Assembly: GCF_034479635.1 (NCBI RefSeq)
Contig: NZ_CP140153.1
Location: 627,501 to 691,500, forward strand
Length of the DNA: 64,000 nt
Origin: Guyparkeria halophila
Lineage (GTDB): Bacteria; Pseudomonadota; Gammaproteobacteria; Halothiobacillales; Halothiobacillaceae
Reading direction: 5' to 3'
Every line of letters starts with the position of its first letter. Positions within the stretch are counted from its first letter, which is position 1. The notes below the pieces were generated by a model. The model ran no database searches. It saw only the letters and a program-made list of their open reading frames with translations, and was not told the DNA's origin. Below, piece after piece: positions 30,114-39,050 of this stretch. Position numbers and translations under genes: made by a program.

Positions 30114-30602
30114 TTAACCACCCATGCTGTGGATGTATTGGTTGAGCTGGGCGACGTCGGTGCTGGTGCGCCGGTAGAGGTGGTCGAGGCTGACGATCGC
30201 GTACTCGAGCAGCAGCACGGTAAACACCGGGTGCTCGAGGCGCAGCCGGTTGTATTTCTCTCGCGGCAGGCGGAGCAATCGCACCGACGAGCGCGCCCGC
30301 ATGCGGACATTGCGTGGCTGGCGGTCGAAGAAACTCATCTCGCCGAGCATCTCGCCAGCGTGGATCTGGCCCACCGGCACCTCGTTGGTGGTCGGGCCGA
30401 CGATCAGCTCGGCCGTGCCGTCGAGCAAGAAGTAGAGCGATTCACCCACTTCACCGATGTCGGCGATGATGTGGCCGCGATCGATGATCTCGAAGTCGCA
30501 GAAATCGAGGAACGCACTGACCTCGGCGTGGGTGAGGATCTGCGTGTCGACGTGTCGGGCGAGAAAGTCGACCAGGGCGTCGCGGTCGTTTTCGGTCATC
30601 AT
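30114..30602 (-). CDS. Small cyclic-nucleotide-binding-domain protein
   Basis: A 162-residue protein made almost wholly of one CRP-like nucleotide-binding domain: FLDFCDFEIIDRGHIIADIG, GESLYFLLDGTAELIVG, HAGEMLGEMSFFDRQPRNV resembling the phosphate-binding cassette, and RLLRLPREKYNRL. The C-terminal 30 residues form a helix but there is no helix-turn-helix, so it is not a CRP-type regulator on its own. ATG at 30602 is followed by another Met; GGAG lies 10 bases upstream. It faces away from glyA and converges with ccoI. Ligand and partner unknown. Confidence 0.85.
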   Translation of the reverse strand: MMTENDRDALVDFLARHVDTQILTHAEVSAFLDFCDFEIIDRGHIIADIGEVGESLYFLLDGTAELIVGPTTNEVPVGQIHAGEMLGEMSFFDRQPRNVRMRARSSVRLLRLPREKYNRLRLEHPVFTVLLLEYAIVSLDHLYRRTSTDVAQLNQYIHSMGG

Positions 30603-30776
30603 CGCTTGAATGCTCCCATGCCGTTTGCGGGGAAGTTGGGTTCCTTGGAGGGCTTCCATTGTCGCGAGCCGGCGCGGTTTTGTCGATCCTCGGGTGGCCA
30701 CCGGTCGCCATGACGCGGATTCATGCCGTTGTTGCAACGCGCTCCCATCTGCCAGGGGAGGCGACCGATCGCAACA

Positions 30777-30785
30777 TGCTAGAAT
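30777..30785 (+). promoter_or_regulatory. Extended -10 promoter element for glyA
   Basis: TGCTAGAAT, an extended -10 (TG-N-TAGAAT), lies about 115 bases upstream of glyA in the 297-base gap between the divergent cyclic-nucleotide-binding gene and glyA. No good -35 is visible. The remainder of the gap shows nothing else I can support. Confidence 0.5.
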
Positions 30786-30899
30786 TCGCGGCATTGTTCG
30801 GTCGCCCTCGATAATGCTCGGGGCGGCCGCTTGTCTTTCCGACCCGACCAGCGTGCGGGCCGAGCCGAATTTGATCTCACCTTTTTCAGGAGCCGATTC

Positions 30900-32162
30900 A
30901 TGTTTGCCAAGTCCATGACCATCGCGGGCTACGACCCGGAACTTGCTGATGCGATCAACGCCGAGGTGCGCCGCCAGGAAGATCACGTTGAGCTGATCGC
31001 CTCGGAGAACTACGCCAGCCCGCGCGTCATGGAGGCCCAGGGCTCCGTGCTGACCAACAAGTACGCGGAAGGCTATCCCGGCAAGCGCTACTACGGTGGC
31101 TGCGAGTACGTCGATGTGGCCGAGCAGCTGGCCATCGATCGGGCCAAGGAGCTCTTCGGCGCGGACTACGCCAATGTCCAGCCGCATTCGGGCTCGCAGG
31201 CAAACGCCGCGGTGTTCCAGGCACTGGTCGAGCCGGGTGACACCGTGCTGGGCATGAGCCTCGACGCCGGCGGTCACCTGACCCACGGCGCCAAGCCCAA
31301 CTTCTCCGGGCGCATCTACAACGCGGTGCAGTACGGCATCGACGACGAGGGCTACGTCGATTACGACGAGGTCGAGCGTCTGGCGAAAGAGCACAAGCCG
31401 AAGATGATCATCGCCGGCTTCTCCGCCTACTCGCGCGTGATGGACTGGGCCCGCTTCCGCGAGATCGCCGATGCGGTGGGTGCCTACCTGATGGTCGACA
31501 TGGCCCACGTCTCGGGCCTGGTCGCCGCCGGCCTCTACCCGAACCCGGTGCCGCATGCCCACGTGGTCACCTCCACCACGCACAAGACCCTGCGCGGTCC
31601 GCGCGGCGGCATCATCGTGGCCAAGGCCAATCCGGACCTGGAGAAGAAGTTCCAGTCGCGCATCTTCCCCGGCTCGCAGGGCGGCCCGCTGATGCACGCG
31701 ATCGCCGGCAAGGCGGTGGCCTTCAAGGAGGCGATGGAGCCGGAGTTCAAGACCTACCAGCAGCAGGTGATCGACAACGCCCGCACCATGGCCGAGGTAT
31801 TCGTCGAGCGCGGCCTGGAAGTGGTCTCCGGCGGCACCGACAACCACCTGTTCCTGGTCAGCTTCGTCAAGCGCGGCCTGACCGGCAAGGCGGTCGACGA
31901 GGCGCTGGGCAACGCTCACATCACCGTCAACAAGAACGCCGTGCCCAACGACCCGCAGTCGCCGTTCGTCACCTCCGGCATCCGTGTCGGCACCGCGGCG
32001 ATCACCACGCGCGGCTTCGGTACCGAGGAGAGCCGTGATCTGGCCGGCTGGATGTGCGACATCATCGATGACATCGAGAACGACTCGGTGATCGAGGCGG
32101 TGCGCGAGAAGGTCACCGCGCTCTGCCGTCGCCTGCCGGTCTACGAGGCCAACCGGGCCTGA
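30900..32162 (+). CDS. glyA: Serine hydroxymethyltransferase
   Basis: PLP enzyme that converts serine and tetrahydrofolate to glycine and methylene-THF. ATG at 30900, preceded by AGGAG, gives 420 residues. Hallmarks: [42 protein letters not shown], the PLP-Lys motif [16 protein letters not shown], and [15 protein letters not shown]. glyA leads into nrdR with a gap of only 21 bases. Confidence 0.98.
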   Translation: MFAKSMTIAGYDPELADAINAEVRRQEDHVELIASENYASPRVMEAQGSVLTNKYAEGYPGKRYYGGCEYVDVAEQLAIDRAKELFGADYANVQPHSGSQANAAVFQALVEPGDTVLGMSLDAGGHLTHGAKPNFSGRIYNAVQYGIDDEGYVDYDEVERLAKEHKPKMIIAGFSAYSRVMDWARFREIADAVGAYLMVDMAHVSGLVAAGLYPNPVPHAHVVTSTTHKTLRGPRGGIIVAKANPDLEKKFQSRIFPGSQGGPLMHAIAGKAVAFKEAMEPEFKTYQQQVIDNARTMAEVFVERGLEVVSGGTDNHLFLVSFVKRGLTGKAVDEALGNAHITVNKNAVPNDPQSPFVTSGIRVGTAAITTRGFGTEESRDLAGWMCDIIDDIENDSVIEAVREKVTALCRRLPVYEANRA

Positions 32163-32183
32163 TTGGCCGGACCGGGGCTCGCC

Positions 32184-32684
32184 ATGCGTTGCGCGATTTG
32201 TGGCAATGACGACACCCGCGTGATCGATTCGCGGGCGATCGACGCGGGTGAAGGCATCCGCCGCCGGCGTGAATGCGCCGCCTGCGGGCAGCGCTTCACT
32301 ACCTACGAGCGGGCCGATCGGCAGATGCCGAGGGTGGTGAAGTCCAATGGGGCGCGCCAGAACTTCGACGACCGCAAGCTGCGCGACGGGCTGATGCGGG
32401 CGCTGGAGAAGCGACCCGTGCCGACGCGACGCGTCGAGGAGGCAATCGAGCAGATCGAGCGCCAGCTGCGCAGTCGCGGCGAGCGCGAGATCGCCGCCCG
32501 CGAGATCGGCGACATGGTGATGGCCCAATTGCGTCGGCTCGACCACGTCGCCTACATCCGCTTTGCCTCGGTCTACCTGAGCTTCGACAGCGTCGAGGCC
32601 TTCCGTGACGCGATCGAATCGCTGGCCAATGACGTGATCAGCGACCCGGATCACCAATTGCCCCTGATCGGCGATGCCAACTAA
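32184..32684 (+). CDS. nrdR: Transcriptional repressor NrdR
   Basis: Zinc-ribbon and ATP-cone repressor of ribonucleotide reductase genes. ATG at 32184 gives 166 residues. The zinc ligands are Cys3, Cys6, Cys31 and Cys34 (MRCAICG and CAACGQRF); the usual Pro of the first CPxC is Ala here. The ATP-cone spans about 49-139 (RVVKSNGARQNFDDRKLRDG). Its last 11 bases overlap the start of ribD, the common nrdR-rib order of gammaproteobacteria. Confidence 0.96.
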   Translation: MRCAICGNDDTRVIDSRAIDAGEGIRRRRECAACGQRFTTYERADRQMPRVVKSNGARQNFDDRKLRDGLMRALEKRPVPTRRVEEAIEQIERQLRSRGEREIAAREIGDMVMAQLRRLDHVAYIRFASVYLSFDSVEAFRDAIESLANDVISDPDHQLPLIGDAN

Positions 32685-33813
32685 GGGCCGCCCCACGGCG
32701 ACGGCCGCGGATCGGCGCTGGATGACCCACGCGCTAACCGTGGCCGAGCGTGGCCGCTATACCACGTCGCCCAATCCGCGGGTGGGCTGTGTGCTGGTCC
32801 GTGATGGCGCGATTGTCGGCGAGGGCTTCCACGCCCGCGCCGGCGAGCCGCACGCCGAGGTGCATGCCCTGCGGGCCGCTGGTGAGCAGGCACGTGGGGC
32901 CACGGCCTATGTGACCCTCGAGCCCTGCAGCCATGTCGGTCGAACGCCGGCCTGTGCCCCGCAACTGGTCGAGGCCGGTGTGGTCCGCGTGGTCACGGCG
33001 ATGAGCGATCCCAATCCGCAGGTGGCCGGTCGTGGGCACGCCATTTTGCGCGAGGCCGGGGTCGAGGTGGTCGAGGCGATCGCCCCGGCGGCGGCCCGAA
33101 CGCTCAACCCGGGATTCGTCTCGCGCATGGAACGCGGGCGGCCCTGGGTGACGGTCAAGGTGGCCCAGTCGCTCGACGGGCGCAGCGCGCTGGCCAGTGG
33201 CGAGAGCCAGTGGATCACGGGTGAGGCGGCGCGCCGCGACGTGCAATTCCTGCGTGCCCGCCAGTGCGCCGTGCTCAGCGGCATCGACACGGTGCTGACC
33301 GACAGCGCCCGGCTGAATGTGCGCCTGGCGGCAGACGATCTCGGCATCGAGGGCGAAGTGCGCCAGCCGGTGCGTGTGGTGCTCGATTCGGGGCTGCGAC
33401 TGCCGCCCTTCGCCGCGATCTTCGATGCAGCGGGGCCGATATGGATTTACACCCGCGATGCGACCGACGGGGTGCATCACGAGGCCCTGCTCAGGCGCGA
33501 GGCAACCCTGATCGAGGCGCCGGCCGCGCCCCGCTTGGGTCTGGACCTCGACTTCATCCTGGCCGACCTGGCGCGGCGGGAAATCAACGAGGTGCTGGTC
33601 GAGGCTGGTGCCAAGCTCGCCGGGGCGTTTGTTGCAGCCGGGCTGTGCGACGAGCTGGTCGTCTACCAGGCCCCGATGCTGCTCGGTCACCAAGCCCGTC
33701 CCGCACTGGCGCTGCCCGAGCCGGCGGCGCTGGCCGATGTCAGGCGCTGGACGCTGGTCGACGAAACGCGCCTGGCAGACGACCTGCGCCTGACCCTGCG
33801 CCCGGTGCGCTAG
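32674..33813 (+). CDS. ribD: Bifunctional riboflavin-specific deaminase/reductase
   Basis: Carries out deamination and side-chain reduction of the pyrimidine intermediate in riboflavin synthesis. The 379 residues comprise an N-terminal cytidine-deaminase fold with zinc ligands His60 (PHAEVHAL), Cys85 and Cys94 (PCSHVGRTPAC) and a C-terminal DHFR-like reductase starting near VTVKVAQSLDGRSA. Second gene of the nrdR-rib block. Confidence 0.97.
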   Translation: MPTKGRPTATAADRRWMTHALTVAERGRYTTSPNPRVGCVLVRDGAIVGEGFHARAGEPHAEVHALRAAGEQARGATAYVTLEPCSHVGRTPACAPQLVEAGVVRVVTAMSDPNPQVAGRGHAILREAGVEVVEAIAPAAARTLNPGFVSRMERGRPWVTVKVAQSLDGRSALASGESQWITGEAARRDVQFLRARQCAVLSGIDTVLTDSARLNVRLAADDLGIEGEVRQPVRVVLDSGLRLPPFAAIFDAAGPIWIYTRDATDGVHHEALLRREATLIEAPAAPRLGLDLDFILADLARREINEVLVEAGAKLAGAFVAAGLCDELVVYQAPMLLGHQARPALALPEPAALADVRRWTLVDETRLADDLRLTLRPVR

Positions 33814-33836
33814 TTCATTACCCGCGGAGAGAGTTC

Positions 33837-34478
33837 ATGTTCACCGGCATCATCCAGACCGTCGGCACCCTGGTCGAGCAGACCCCCACGGGCGGCGATG
33901 CCCGCCTGACCATCGAGGCCCCGGGACTCGACCTGGCGCACACGTCCATCGGCGACAGCATCGCCGTCAACGGTGTCTGCCTGACGGTCACGGATCTGGA
34001 CGGCGATCGCTTCTCGGTGGATTGCTCGTCCGAGACCCTGCGGCTGACCACGGTCGGGCAGCTCGCGCCCGGCTCGCGCGTCAATCTCGAGCCGGCGCTG
34101 ACACTGGCCACGCCGCTGGGCGGCCATCTGGTCAGTGGTCACGTCGACGGGCTTGCGATCGTGGATGCCCGGCGCAGTGAGGCGCGGGCCACCGAATTCT
34201 GGTTGCGCGTGCCGCCGGAACTGGCGCGTTACGTCGCCAAGAAGGGCTCGGTCGCCATCGACGGGGTGAGCCTGACGGTCAACGAGGTCAGCGGGACGCG
34301 CTGTCGCCTGACCATCATCCCGCACACGCTGGACGTGACCATCATGGGCGAGTACCGCCCCGGGCGGCAGGTCAACCTGGAGGTGGACCTGATGGCCCGT
34401 TACCTCGAGCGCCTGCTGCAGGCGGGCGAGGGGAAGGCCGGTACCGGTGGCCAGAGTCCCTATCAGGCGTTGACCTGA
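33837..34478 (+). CDS. ribE: Riboflavin synthase alpha chain
   Basis: Dismutates two 6,7-dimethyl-8-ribityllumazines to riboflavin and the pyrimidine. ATG at 33837 follows GGAGAG and gives 213 residues. It shows the typical duplicated barrel: MFTGIIQTVGT at the start, then VNGVCLTVTDL with the partner site SETLRLTT in the first half and GVSLTVNEV in the second, plus GGHLVSGHVDG between them. It lies 23 bases after ribD. Confidence 0.97.
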   Translation: MFTGIIQTVGTLVEQTPTGGDARLTIEAPGLDLAHTSIGDSIAVNGVCLTVTDLDGDRFSVDCSSETLRLTTVGQLAPGSRVNLEPALTLATPLGGHLVSGHVDGLAIVDARRSEARATEFWLRVPPELARYVAKKGSVAIDGVSLTVNEVSGTRCRLTIIPHTLDVTIMGEYRPGRQVNLEVDLMARYLERLLQAGEGKAGTGGQSPYQALT

Positions 34479-34527
34479 GCCGCACGGGCCGGCTTGGAGG
34501 CCGGATGGTCTACAGTCGGGCCCGCGA

Positions 34528-34536
34528 TGATACAAT
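34528..34536 (+). promoter_or_regulatory. Extended -10 element upstream of ribB
   Basis: TGATACAAT (TG-N-TACAAT) lies 34 bases upstream of the ribB start in the 91-base ribE-ribB gap, so ribB may also be transcribed from an internal promoter. No good -35 and no FMN-riboswitch-like conserved core was seen in this gap. Confidence 0.5.
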
Positions 34537-34569
34537 CACCGATTGCCTTCGACGGCGCTGAGAGACCCT

Positions 34570-35682
34570 ATGAGCTTTAGTTCCATTGACGAGATCCTCG
34601 ACGAGCTGCGCGCCGGACGCATGGTCATCATTGTCGATGACGAGGATCGCGAGAACGAGGGCGACCTGGTCATGCTCGCCGAGCAGACGCGTCCCGAAGA
34701 CATCAACTTCATGGCGCGCTATGGCCGTGGGTTGATCTGCCTGACGCTCTCGCAGGCGCGTTGCGAACAACTGGAACTGCCGCTGATGGTCAGTCGCACC
34801 CGCGAGGCCTTCCAGACGGCATTCACCGTCTCGATCGAGGCCGCGCGCGGCGTGACCACCGGCATCTCGGCGGCCGACCGCGCCACCACCATTCGCACGG
34901 CGGTCGCGCCCGACGCCAAGCCGCTTGATCTGGTTCAGCCGGGACATGTCTTCCCGCTGATGGCCCGTCCCGGCGGCGTGCTGGCGCGTGCCGGTCATAC
35001 CGAGGCAGGCGTGGATCTGGCCCGGCTGGCCGAGGCGCGCGAACCCTCGGCGGTAATCGTCGAGATCCTCAACGAGGATGGTTCGATGGCGCGGCGCCCG
35101 GACCTGGAGCGGTTCGCGGCCGAGCACGACATCAAGATCGGCTCGATCGAGGACCTGATCCGCTACCGCATGCGTCACGAGCGCTCGGTCGAACACCAGT
35201 TCGCCACCGAGATCGACACGCGCCACGGCCGGTTCACGCTGCACGCCTACAAGGATTTCACCAGCGGGCAGTTGCAGTTCGCCGCGGTGCGCGGCACCCC
35301 GGATGCCGAGACGCCCACGCCGGTGCGCGTGCATGTGCACCACGCGGTCTGCGACCTGTTCGAGCCACAGGACCGCGATTGCGGCTGGCCGTTCTCCGAC
35401 GTGTTGGCCCGGCTGGGTGACATGGAGACGGGGGTGGCCGTGGTGCTGCGCTCGACGCCCAACGAGGACGAGATGCTGCGCCAGCTGCAGGGCTGGGAGC
35501 ATCCCTCGTCGCCGCCGGTCGGGGGTGAGGTCGAAGAGCTGCGAAATTACGGGGTGGGTGCCCAGATCCTCAAGGATCTGGGCGTCCGTCAGATGCGCGT
35601 GATGAGCGCGCCCAAGCGCTTCCATGCCCTGGCCGGCTTCGGTCTGGAAGTGGTTGACTACATTCACGACGAGGCGGAATGA
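34570..35682 (+). CDS. ribB: 3,4-dihydroxy-2-butanone-4-phosphate synthase with degenerate GTP-cyclohydrolase-II-like domain
   Basis: The N-terminal domain (about 1-200) makes the four-carbon precursor of riboflavin from ribulose 5-phosphate; [10 protein letters not shown] (24-33), the [12 protein letters not shown] region and [15 protein letters not shown] are intact. The C-terminal 165 residues align in place with GTP cyclohydrolase II but lack its metal site: where true RibA has a GD motif and three zinc cysteines, this protein reads [19 protein letters not shown]. It is therefore a RibB with a non-catalytic second domain, a type known in beta- and gammaproteobacteria; a separate ribA would have to supply GTP cyclohydrolase II. 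ATG at 34570 gives 370 residues. Confidence 0.93.
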   Translation: MSFSSIDEILDELRAGRMVIIVDDEDRENEGDLVMLAEQTRPEDINFMARYGRGLICLTLSQARCEQLELPLMVSRTREAFQTAFTVSIEAARGVTTGISAADRATTIRTAVAPDAKPLDLVQPGHVFPLMARPGGVLARAGHTEAGVDLARLAEAREPSAVIVEILNEDGSMARRPDLERFAAEHDIKIGSIEDLIRYRMRHERSVEHQFATEIDTRHGRFTLHAYKDFTSGQLQFAAVRGTPDAETPTPVRVHVHHAVCDLFEPQDRDCGWPFSDVLARLGDMETGVAVVLRSTPNEDEMLRQLQGWEHPSSPPVGGEVEELRNYGVGAQILKDLGVRQMRVMSAPKRFHALAGFGLEVVDYIHDEAE

Positions 35683-35706
35683 CCGCCGCTCACGGGACAG
35701 ACAGGC

Positions 35707-36189
35707 ATGAATGAAGTTCAGGTGATCGAAGGCGGGCTGACGGCCCGCGCGGGACGTTACGCCATCGTGGCGACGCGCTGGAATGCACAGGTGGTCGACC
35801 GGCTGCGTGATGGCGCGATCGACACCCTGCGTCGCCACGGCATCGACCCGGCCCAGATCACGGTGGTGATGGCACCGGGCTCCTTCGAGCTGCCGCTGGT
35901 CGCCCAGCGTGTCGCGGCGAGCGAGAAATTCGATGCGATCATCTGCCTGGGCGCGGTAATCCGTGGCGCGACGCCGCACTTCGACTACGTCGCGGGCGAG
36001 GCCGCCAAGGGCATCGCCGGCGTGGCGACCGACTTCGACATGCCGGTGATCTTCGGCGTGCTGACCACCGACACGGTCGACCAGGCGATGGAACGCGCCG
36101 GCAGCAAGGCCGGCAACAAGGGCGCGGAAGCCGCCGCCACCGCCATCGAGATGGTCAACCTTCTCGATCAGATCGACCAGATTGCCTAA
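35707..36189 (+). CDS. ribH: 6,7-dimethyl-8-ribityllumazine synthase
   Basis: Condenses the pyrimidine with dihydroxybutanone phosphate. 160 residues with [44 protein letters not shown] and [12 protein letters not shown]-like sequence ([15 protein letters not shown]) as in icosahedral or pentameric lumazine synthases. It lies 24 bases after ribB and 6 bases before nusB. Confidence 0.97.
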   Translation: MNEVQVIEGGLTARAGRYAIVATRWNAQVVDRLRDGAIDTLRRHGIDPAQITVVMAPGSFELPLVAQRVAASEKFDAIICLGAVIRGATPHFDYVAGEAAKGIAGVATDFDMPVIFGVLTTDTVDQAMERAGSKAGNKGAEAAATAIEMVNLLDQIDQIA

Positions 36190-36195
36190 GACGCC

Positions 36196-36729
36196 ATGAT
36201 CAAGCAGTTTCCCCAGGACGAGCCCACCGGTGGCGAGATGTCAGAGGGCCCGAGCGGCGCCGAGGGCAATCCCTCGTCTCGCGGTGGCAAACCCTCTCCG
36301 GCCCGCAAGCAGCGTCGCTGGGCGCGTGAACGGGCCGCCCAGGGGCTCTACCAGCAGCTGATGAATCCGATTCCGCTCGACCAGCTCGAGGCGCAGTTCA
36401 TGGAGGATGCCTTCATGCTGCGTATCGATCTGGACCTGTTTCGCCGCATCATGCGGGGTGTCGAGCAGCATGCCGCCGAACTCGATTCGGCCATCGAGCC
36501 ACACCTGGATCGCCCGGTTCACGAACTCGACCCGATCGAGCACGCCATTCTCCGCCTGGGTGCCTTCGAGCTGACGCACATGCTCGAGACCCCGCGCGCG
36601 ATCGTGATCAACGAGGCGGTCGAGCTGGCCAAGCGATTTGGCGCGACCGACGGGCATCGCTACGTCAATGGCGTGCTCGATCGGCTCGCCGACCGCACCC
36701 GCCCCACCGAACCCCGCCGCCGGGACTGA
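36196..36729 (+). CDS. nusB: Transcription antitermination factor NusB
   Basis: Binds boxA RNA with S10 (NusE) in rRNA antitermination. The 177-residue protein has about 35 extra residues before the conserved core, which begins at ARKQRRWARERAAQGLYQQ and includes DAFMLRIDLDLFRRIMRGV, DPIEHAILRLGAFEL and AIVINEAVELAKRFG with RYVNGVLDRLA. A later start at an internal ATG (36238, MSEGPSG) is also possible. Position after ribH and before thiL is typical. Confidence 0.95.
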   Translation: MIKQFPQDEPTGGEMSEGPSGAEGNPSSRGGKPSPARKQRRWARERAAQGLYQQLMNPIPLDQLEAQFMEDAFMLRIDLDLFRRIMRGVEQHAAELDSAIEPHLDRPVHELDPIEHAILRLGAFELTHMLETPRAIVINEAVELAKRFGATDGHRYVNGVLDRLADRTRPTEPRRRD

Positions 36730-36772
36730 CGGCCTCCACCCCGTCGGGTCGTCCGCAAGGAGACTGGTCGAC

Positions 36773-37741
36773 ATGCAGGAATTCGACCTGATCCATCGCT
36801 ATTTCGACTGGGCTCCGGCCCATCCCGAGGTCGCACTCGCCGTCGGTGACGATGCCGCGATCCTGGCCCCGCCACCGGGGCAGCATGTGGTGATCGCCAC
36901 CGACATGCTGATCGCCGGCCGGCATTTCCCCGAATCGACCGCCCCCGAGGCGATTGCCCACAAGGCGCTGGCGGTCAATCTCTCCGACCTGGCCGCCATG
37001 GGTGCCATCCCGCTGGGTTTCACCCTCTCGCTGGGGCTGCCCGAGATCGACGAATCGTGGCTGCAGCGGTTCTCTGCCGGGCTGCGCGCGGCAGCGGATC
37101 GCTGGGGTTGCGATCTGGTCGGTGGCGACACCGTGCGCGCCTCTCGATTGACCCTGTCGATCACGGCGTTCGGCTCGGTGGCCGTCGGGAAAGCCATTCG
37201 GCGGGGCGGGGCCCAGGCTGGTGACCGGCTGGCAGTGACGGGGACGATCGGCGACGCGGCGCTCGGCCTGATGCTGGCGCTGGAAACGGGCAAGGCACCT
37301 GCGAACCTTCTCGAGGCGGATGGCAGCTATCTCCGCGAACGACTCGACTGCCCGGAACCGAGGCTATCGGTGGGTCGGGCCCTGTCTGGCGTGGCCCGTG
37401 CCGGTCTGGATGTTTCCGACGGCCTGTTGCAGGATCTCGGTCACATGCTGAGCGCCAGCGGGCTCTCGGCCGAAATCGACCTCGACGCCATTCCCTTGTC
37501 GCCGGCGGCGCGACGCTGGCTCGAAGCCGACCCTACGGCCATCGATCATGTGCTGGGCGGGGGCGATGACTACGAGTTGCTGCTTGTCCTGCCGCCCGAG
37601 CTGCCACTGGACCCGGAGTGGGGACTGACGCTGATCGGTCGGCTGGACGATGCCGGGGCGGTGGGCGAGATCCGGGAACGGGCCGGCCGGCCCTTGCCGG
37701 GGCAGCGCGGCTATGACCATTTCACCGAGGATGGCGCATGA
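36773..37741 (+). CDS. thiL: Thiamine-monophosphate kinase
   Basis: Phosphorylates thiamine monophosphate to the active diphosphate. ATG at 36773, preceded by AAGGAG, gives 322 residues. Hallmarks: GDDAAILAPP and VIATDMLIAGRHFPE (ATP/Mg site), VNLSDLAAMGAIPLGF, GGDTVRA, and DVSDGLLQDL, then GGGDDYELL. Its stop overlaps the pgpA start by 4 bases. Confidence 0.96.
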   Translation: MQEFDLIHRYFDWAPAHPEVALAVGDDAAILAPPPGQHVVIATDMLIAGRHFPESTAPEAIAHKALAVNLSDLAAMGAIPLGFTLSLGLPEIDESWLQRFSAGLRAAADRWGCDLVGGDTVRASRLTLSITAFGSVAVGKAIRRGGAQAGDRLAVTGTIGDAALGLMLALETGKAPANLLEADGSYLRERLDCPEPRLSVGRALSGVARAGLDVSDGLLQDLGHMLSASGLSAEIDLDAIPLSPAARRWLEADPTAIDHVLGGGDDYELLLVLPPELPLDPEWGLTLIGRLDDAGAVGEIRERAGRPLPGQRGYDHFTEDGA

Positions 37742-38265
37742 TCGGCGGCAAGGCCTCTCGGCGCGTGCGGGTGGCAGACCTCGGTCGCAGCCCGGTGATG
37801 TGGCTCGCCTTCGGTGGCGGAACGGGACTCTCCCCACGTGCGCCCGGCACCGTCGGTACGCTACCCGGTCTCCTGCTCGGTTGGTTGCTGATGACGCTCG
37901 CCGCGCCCTGGGGCGAGGCGGTGGTGATCACCCTGCTGCTGGTCGCCACCCTGGTCCTCTCCGTCGTCGGGGTCTATCTCTGTGGTGAGGCCAGCCGGCG
38001 CCTGGGCGTGCACGACCACGGCGGGATCGTCTTTGACGAGATCGTCGGGGTATTGCTGGTGTTCACGGTGCTGCCGGAGACCTGGTGGCAGGTGGTGCTG
38101 ATCTTTGTCTGGTTCCGGGTGTTCGACGTGATCAAGCCGTGGCCGATCGGCTGGCTGGATCGGCGGGTGCACGGCGGGTTGGGGATCATGCTCGATGACC
38201 TGTTGGCGGGTGTCTATGCCCTGGTGGCCGTCTGGTTGACGCTGTGGGGCATCGGCGCGCTCTAG
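37738..38265 (+). CDS. pgpA: Phosphatidylglycerophosphatase A
   Basis: Inner-membrane phosphatase that makes phosphatidylglycerol. The 175 residues carry the conserved loop SPRAPGTVGTLPG, FDEIVGVLL with acidic residues, and DVIKPWPIGWLDRRVHGGLGIMLDD; about four membrane helices. ATGA overlap with thiL. It ends 10 bases before the convergent moaB stop, with a weak imperfect hairpin (38258-38281) between them. Confidence 0.95.
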   Translation: MIGGKASRRVRVADLGRSPVMWLAFGGGTGLSPRAPGTVGTLPGLLLGWLLMTLAAPWGEAVVITLLLVATLVLSVVGVYLCGEASRRLGVHDHGGIVFDEIVGVLLVFTVLPETWWQVVLIFVWFRVFDVIKPWPIGWLDRRVHGGLGIMLDDLLAGVYALVAVWLTLWGIGAL

Positions 38266-38274
38266 GAATCTTCC

Positions 38275-38796
38275 CTAGCGCTCGGTCAGTCGCGGCATCA
38301 GCTCGACCAGGTTGCAGGGACGCTTGCGGTAATCGAGCTGCGATTCGATCAGGTTGTCCCAGGCATCCTTGCAGGCGCCGGTCGAGCCAGGCAGGACGAA
38401 CAGATAGGTGCGATTGGCCACGCCGGCGGTTGCCCGAGACTGCAGGGTCGAGCTGCCGATGGTCTGGAACGACAGCGCCCGGAACATCTCGCCGAACCCG
38501 TCGATGGTCTTGTCGAACAGCACCGAGACCGCCTCGGGCGTGCCGTCGCGCCCGGTCAGGCCGGTGCCCCCGGTGGTGATCACCACGTCGCAATCGGGCG
38601 CGGCGATCCATCGCGAGACGGCCGCGCGGATCTGGTAGATGTCGTCCGGGCGCAGCTGGCGCTCGTAGAGCCGGTGACCGACGCCCTCCAGTCGCTCGAC
38701 CAGCAGGTCGCCGGAGCGATCCTCGGCCAGGCTGCGGCTATCGGAGACGGTCAGGACGGCAATGTTCAGCGGCTTGAAGTGACGTTCTTCGCTCAT
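38275..38796 (-). CDS. moaB: Molybdenum cofactor biosynthesis protein MoaB-type
   Basis: MoeA/MogA-fold protein of 173 residues. It starts with FKPLNIAVLTVSDSR and has the pterin-binding TTGGTGLTGRDGTPEAV, the FGEMFRALSFQTIGSS loop and a LPGSTGACKDAWDNL motif, all as in MoaB. MoaB can adenylylate molybdopterin in some organisms, while in E. coli its role is unclear. Its start overlaps the upstream DUF3565-like gene by 4 bases (ATGA), the last member of a coupled four-gene cluster. Confidence 0.95.
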   Translation of the reverse strand: MSEERHFKPLNIAVLTVSDSRSLAEDRSGDLLVERLEGVGHRLYERQLRPDDIYQIRAAVSRWIAAPDCDVVITTGGTGLTGRDGTPEAVSVLFDKTIDGFGEMFRALSFQTIGSSTLQSRATAGVANRTYLFVLPGSTGACKDAWDNLIESQLDYRKRPCNLVELMPRLTER

Positions 38797-39050
38797 GGTC
38801 GATTTCCCTCCGGGGGCGCCGGTTGCGGCATCGGGTCAGGTTCGGCCCCGTCGGCGCACTTTCGGCAGGGCAGTGGCGTGCCCAGCATGGCAATGCGCCC
38901 CAGGCTCTGTTCCACCCAGGGACGGTTGATCCAGGGCGGATCATGGCGGGTATGCTGGTGATGACCACACTCGAGTCGTGCGAACCAGTGGCCCTCGGCA
39001 TCGCGATGGAACGAGCGGATGGCCCGCGGCGGTGCCTCGACCGAGGTCAT
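38793..39050 (-). CDS. Small DUF3565-like protein, possible metal binder
   Basis: An 85-residue protein with a compact Cys/His pattern: HWFARLECGHHQHTRHDPPW (Cys28 and several His) and LGTPLPCRKC (Cys62, Cys65). The pattern matches, from memory, the uncharacterised DUF3565 family and could bind zinc or iron. The ATG at 39050 overlaps the rimO stop by one base (TGATG) and the stop overlaps moaB by 4 bases, so all three are translationally coupled. A longer frame up to 39071 exists but would overlap rimO by more. The Pro-rich tail (residues 72-85) is not conserved-looking. Function unknown. Confidence 0.85.
   Translation of the reverse strand: MTSVEAPPRAIRSFHRDAEGHWFARLECGHHQHTRHDPPWINRPWVEQSLGRIAMLGTPLPCRKCADGAEPDPMPQPAPPEGNRP

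Noticed and set aside
30603-32696. Long open frame antisense to glyA and nrdR, in frame with the small cyclic-nucleotide-binding gene
   Set aside because: The strand opposite a GC-rich gene is often open by chance. Only the last 162 codons (30114-30602) show family motifs; the extension lies over two strongly conserved genes and looks like their mirror.
34479-34569. FMN riboswitch before ribB
   Set aside because: The gap is only 91 bases, too short for the usual aptamer, and none of its conserved segments is seen; only an extended -10 was found.
38258-38281. Hairpin between convergent pgpA and moaB
   Set aside because: Imperfect stem with bulges and no T-run; not enough to call a terminator.
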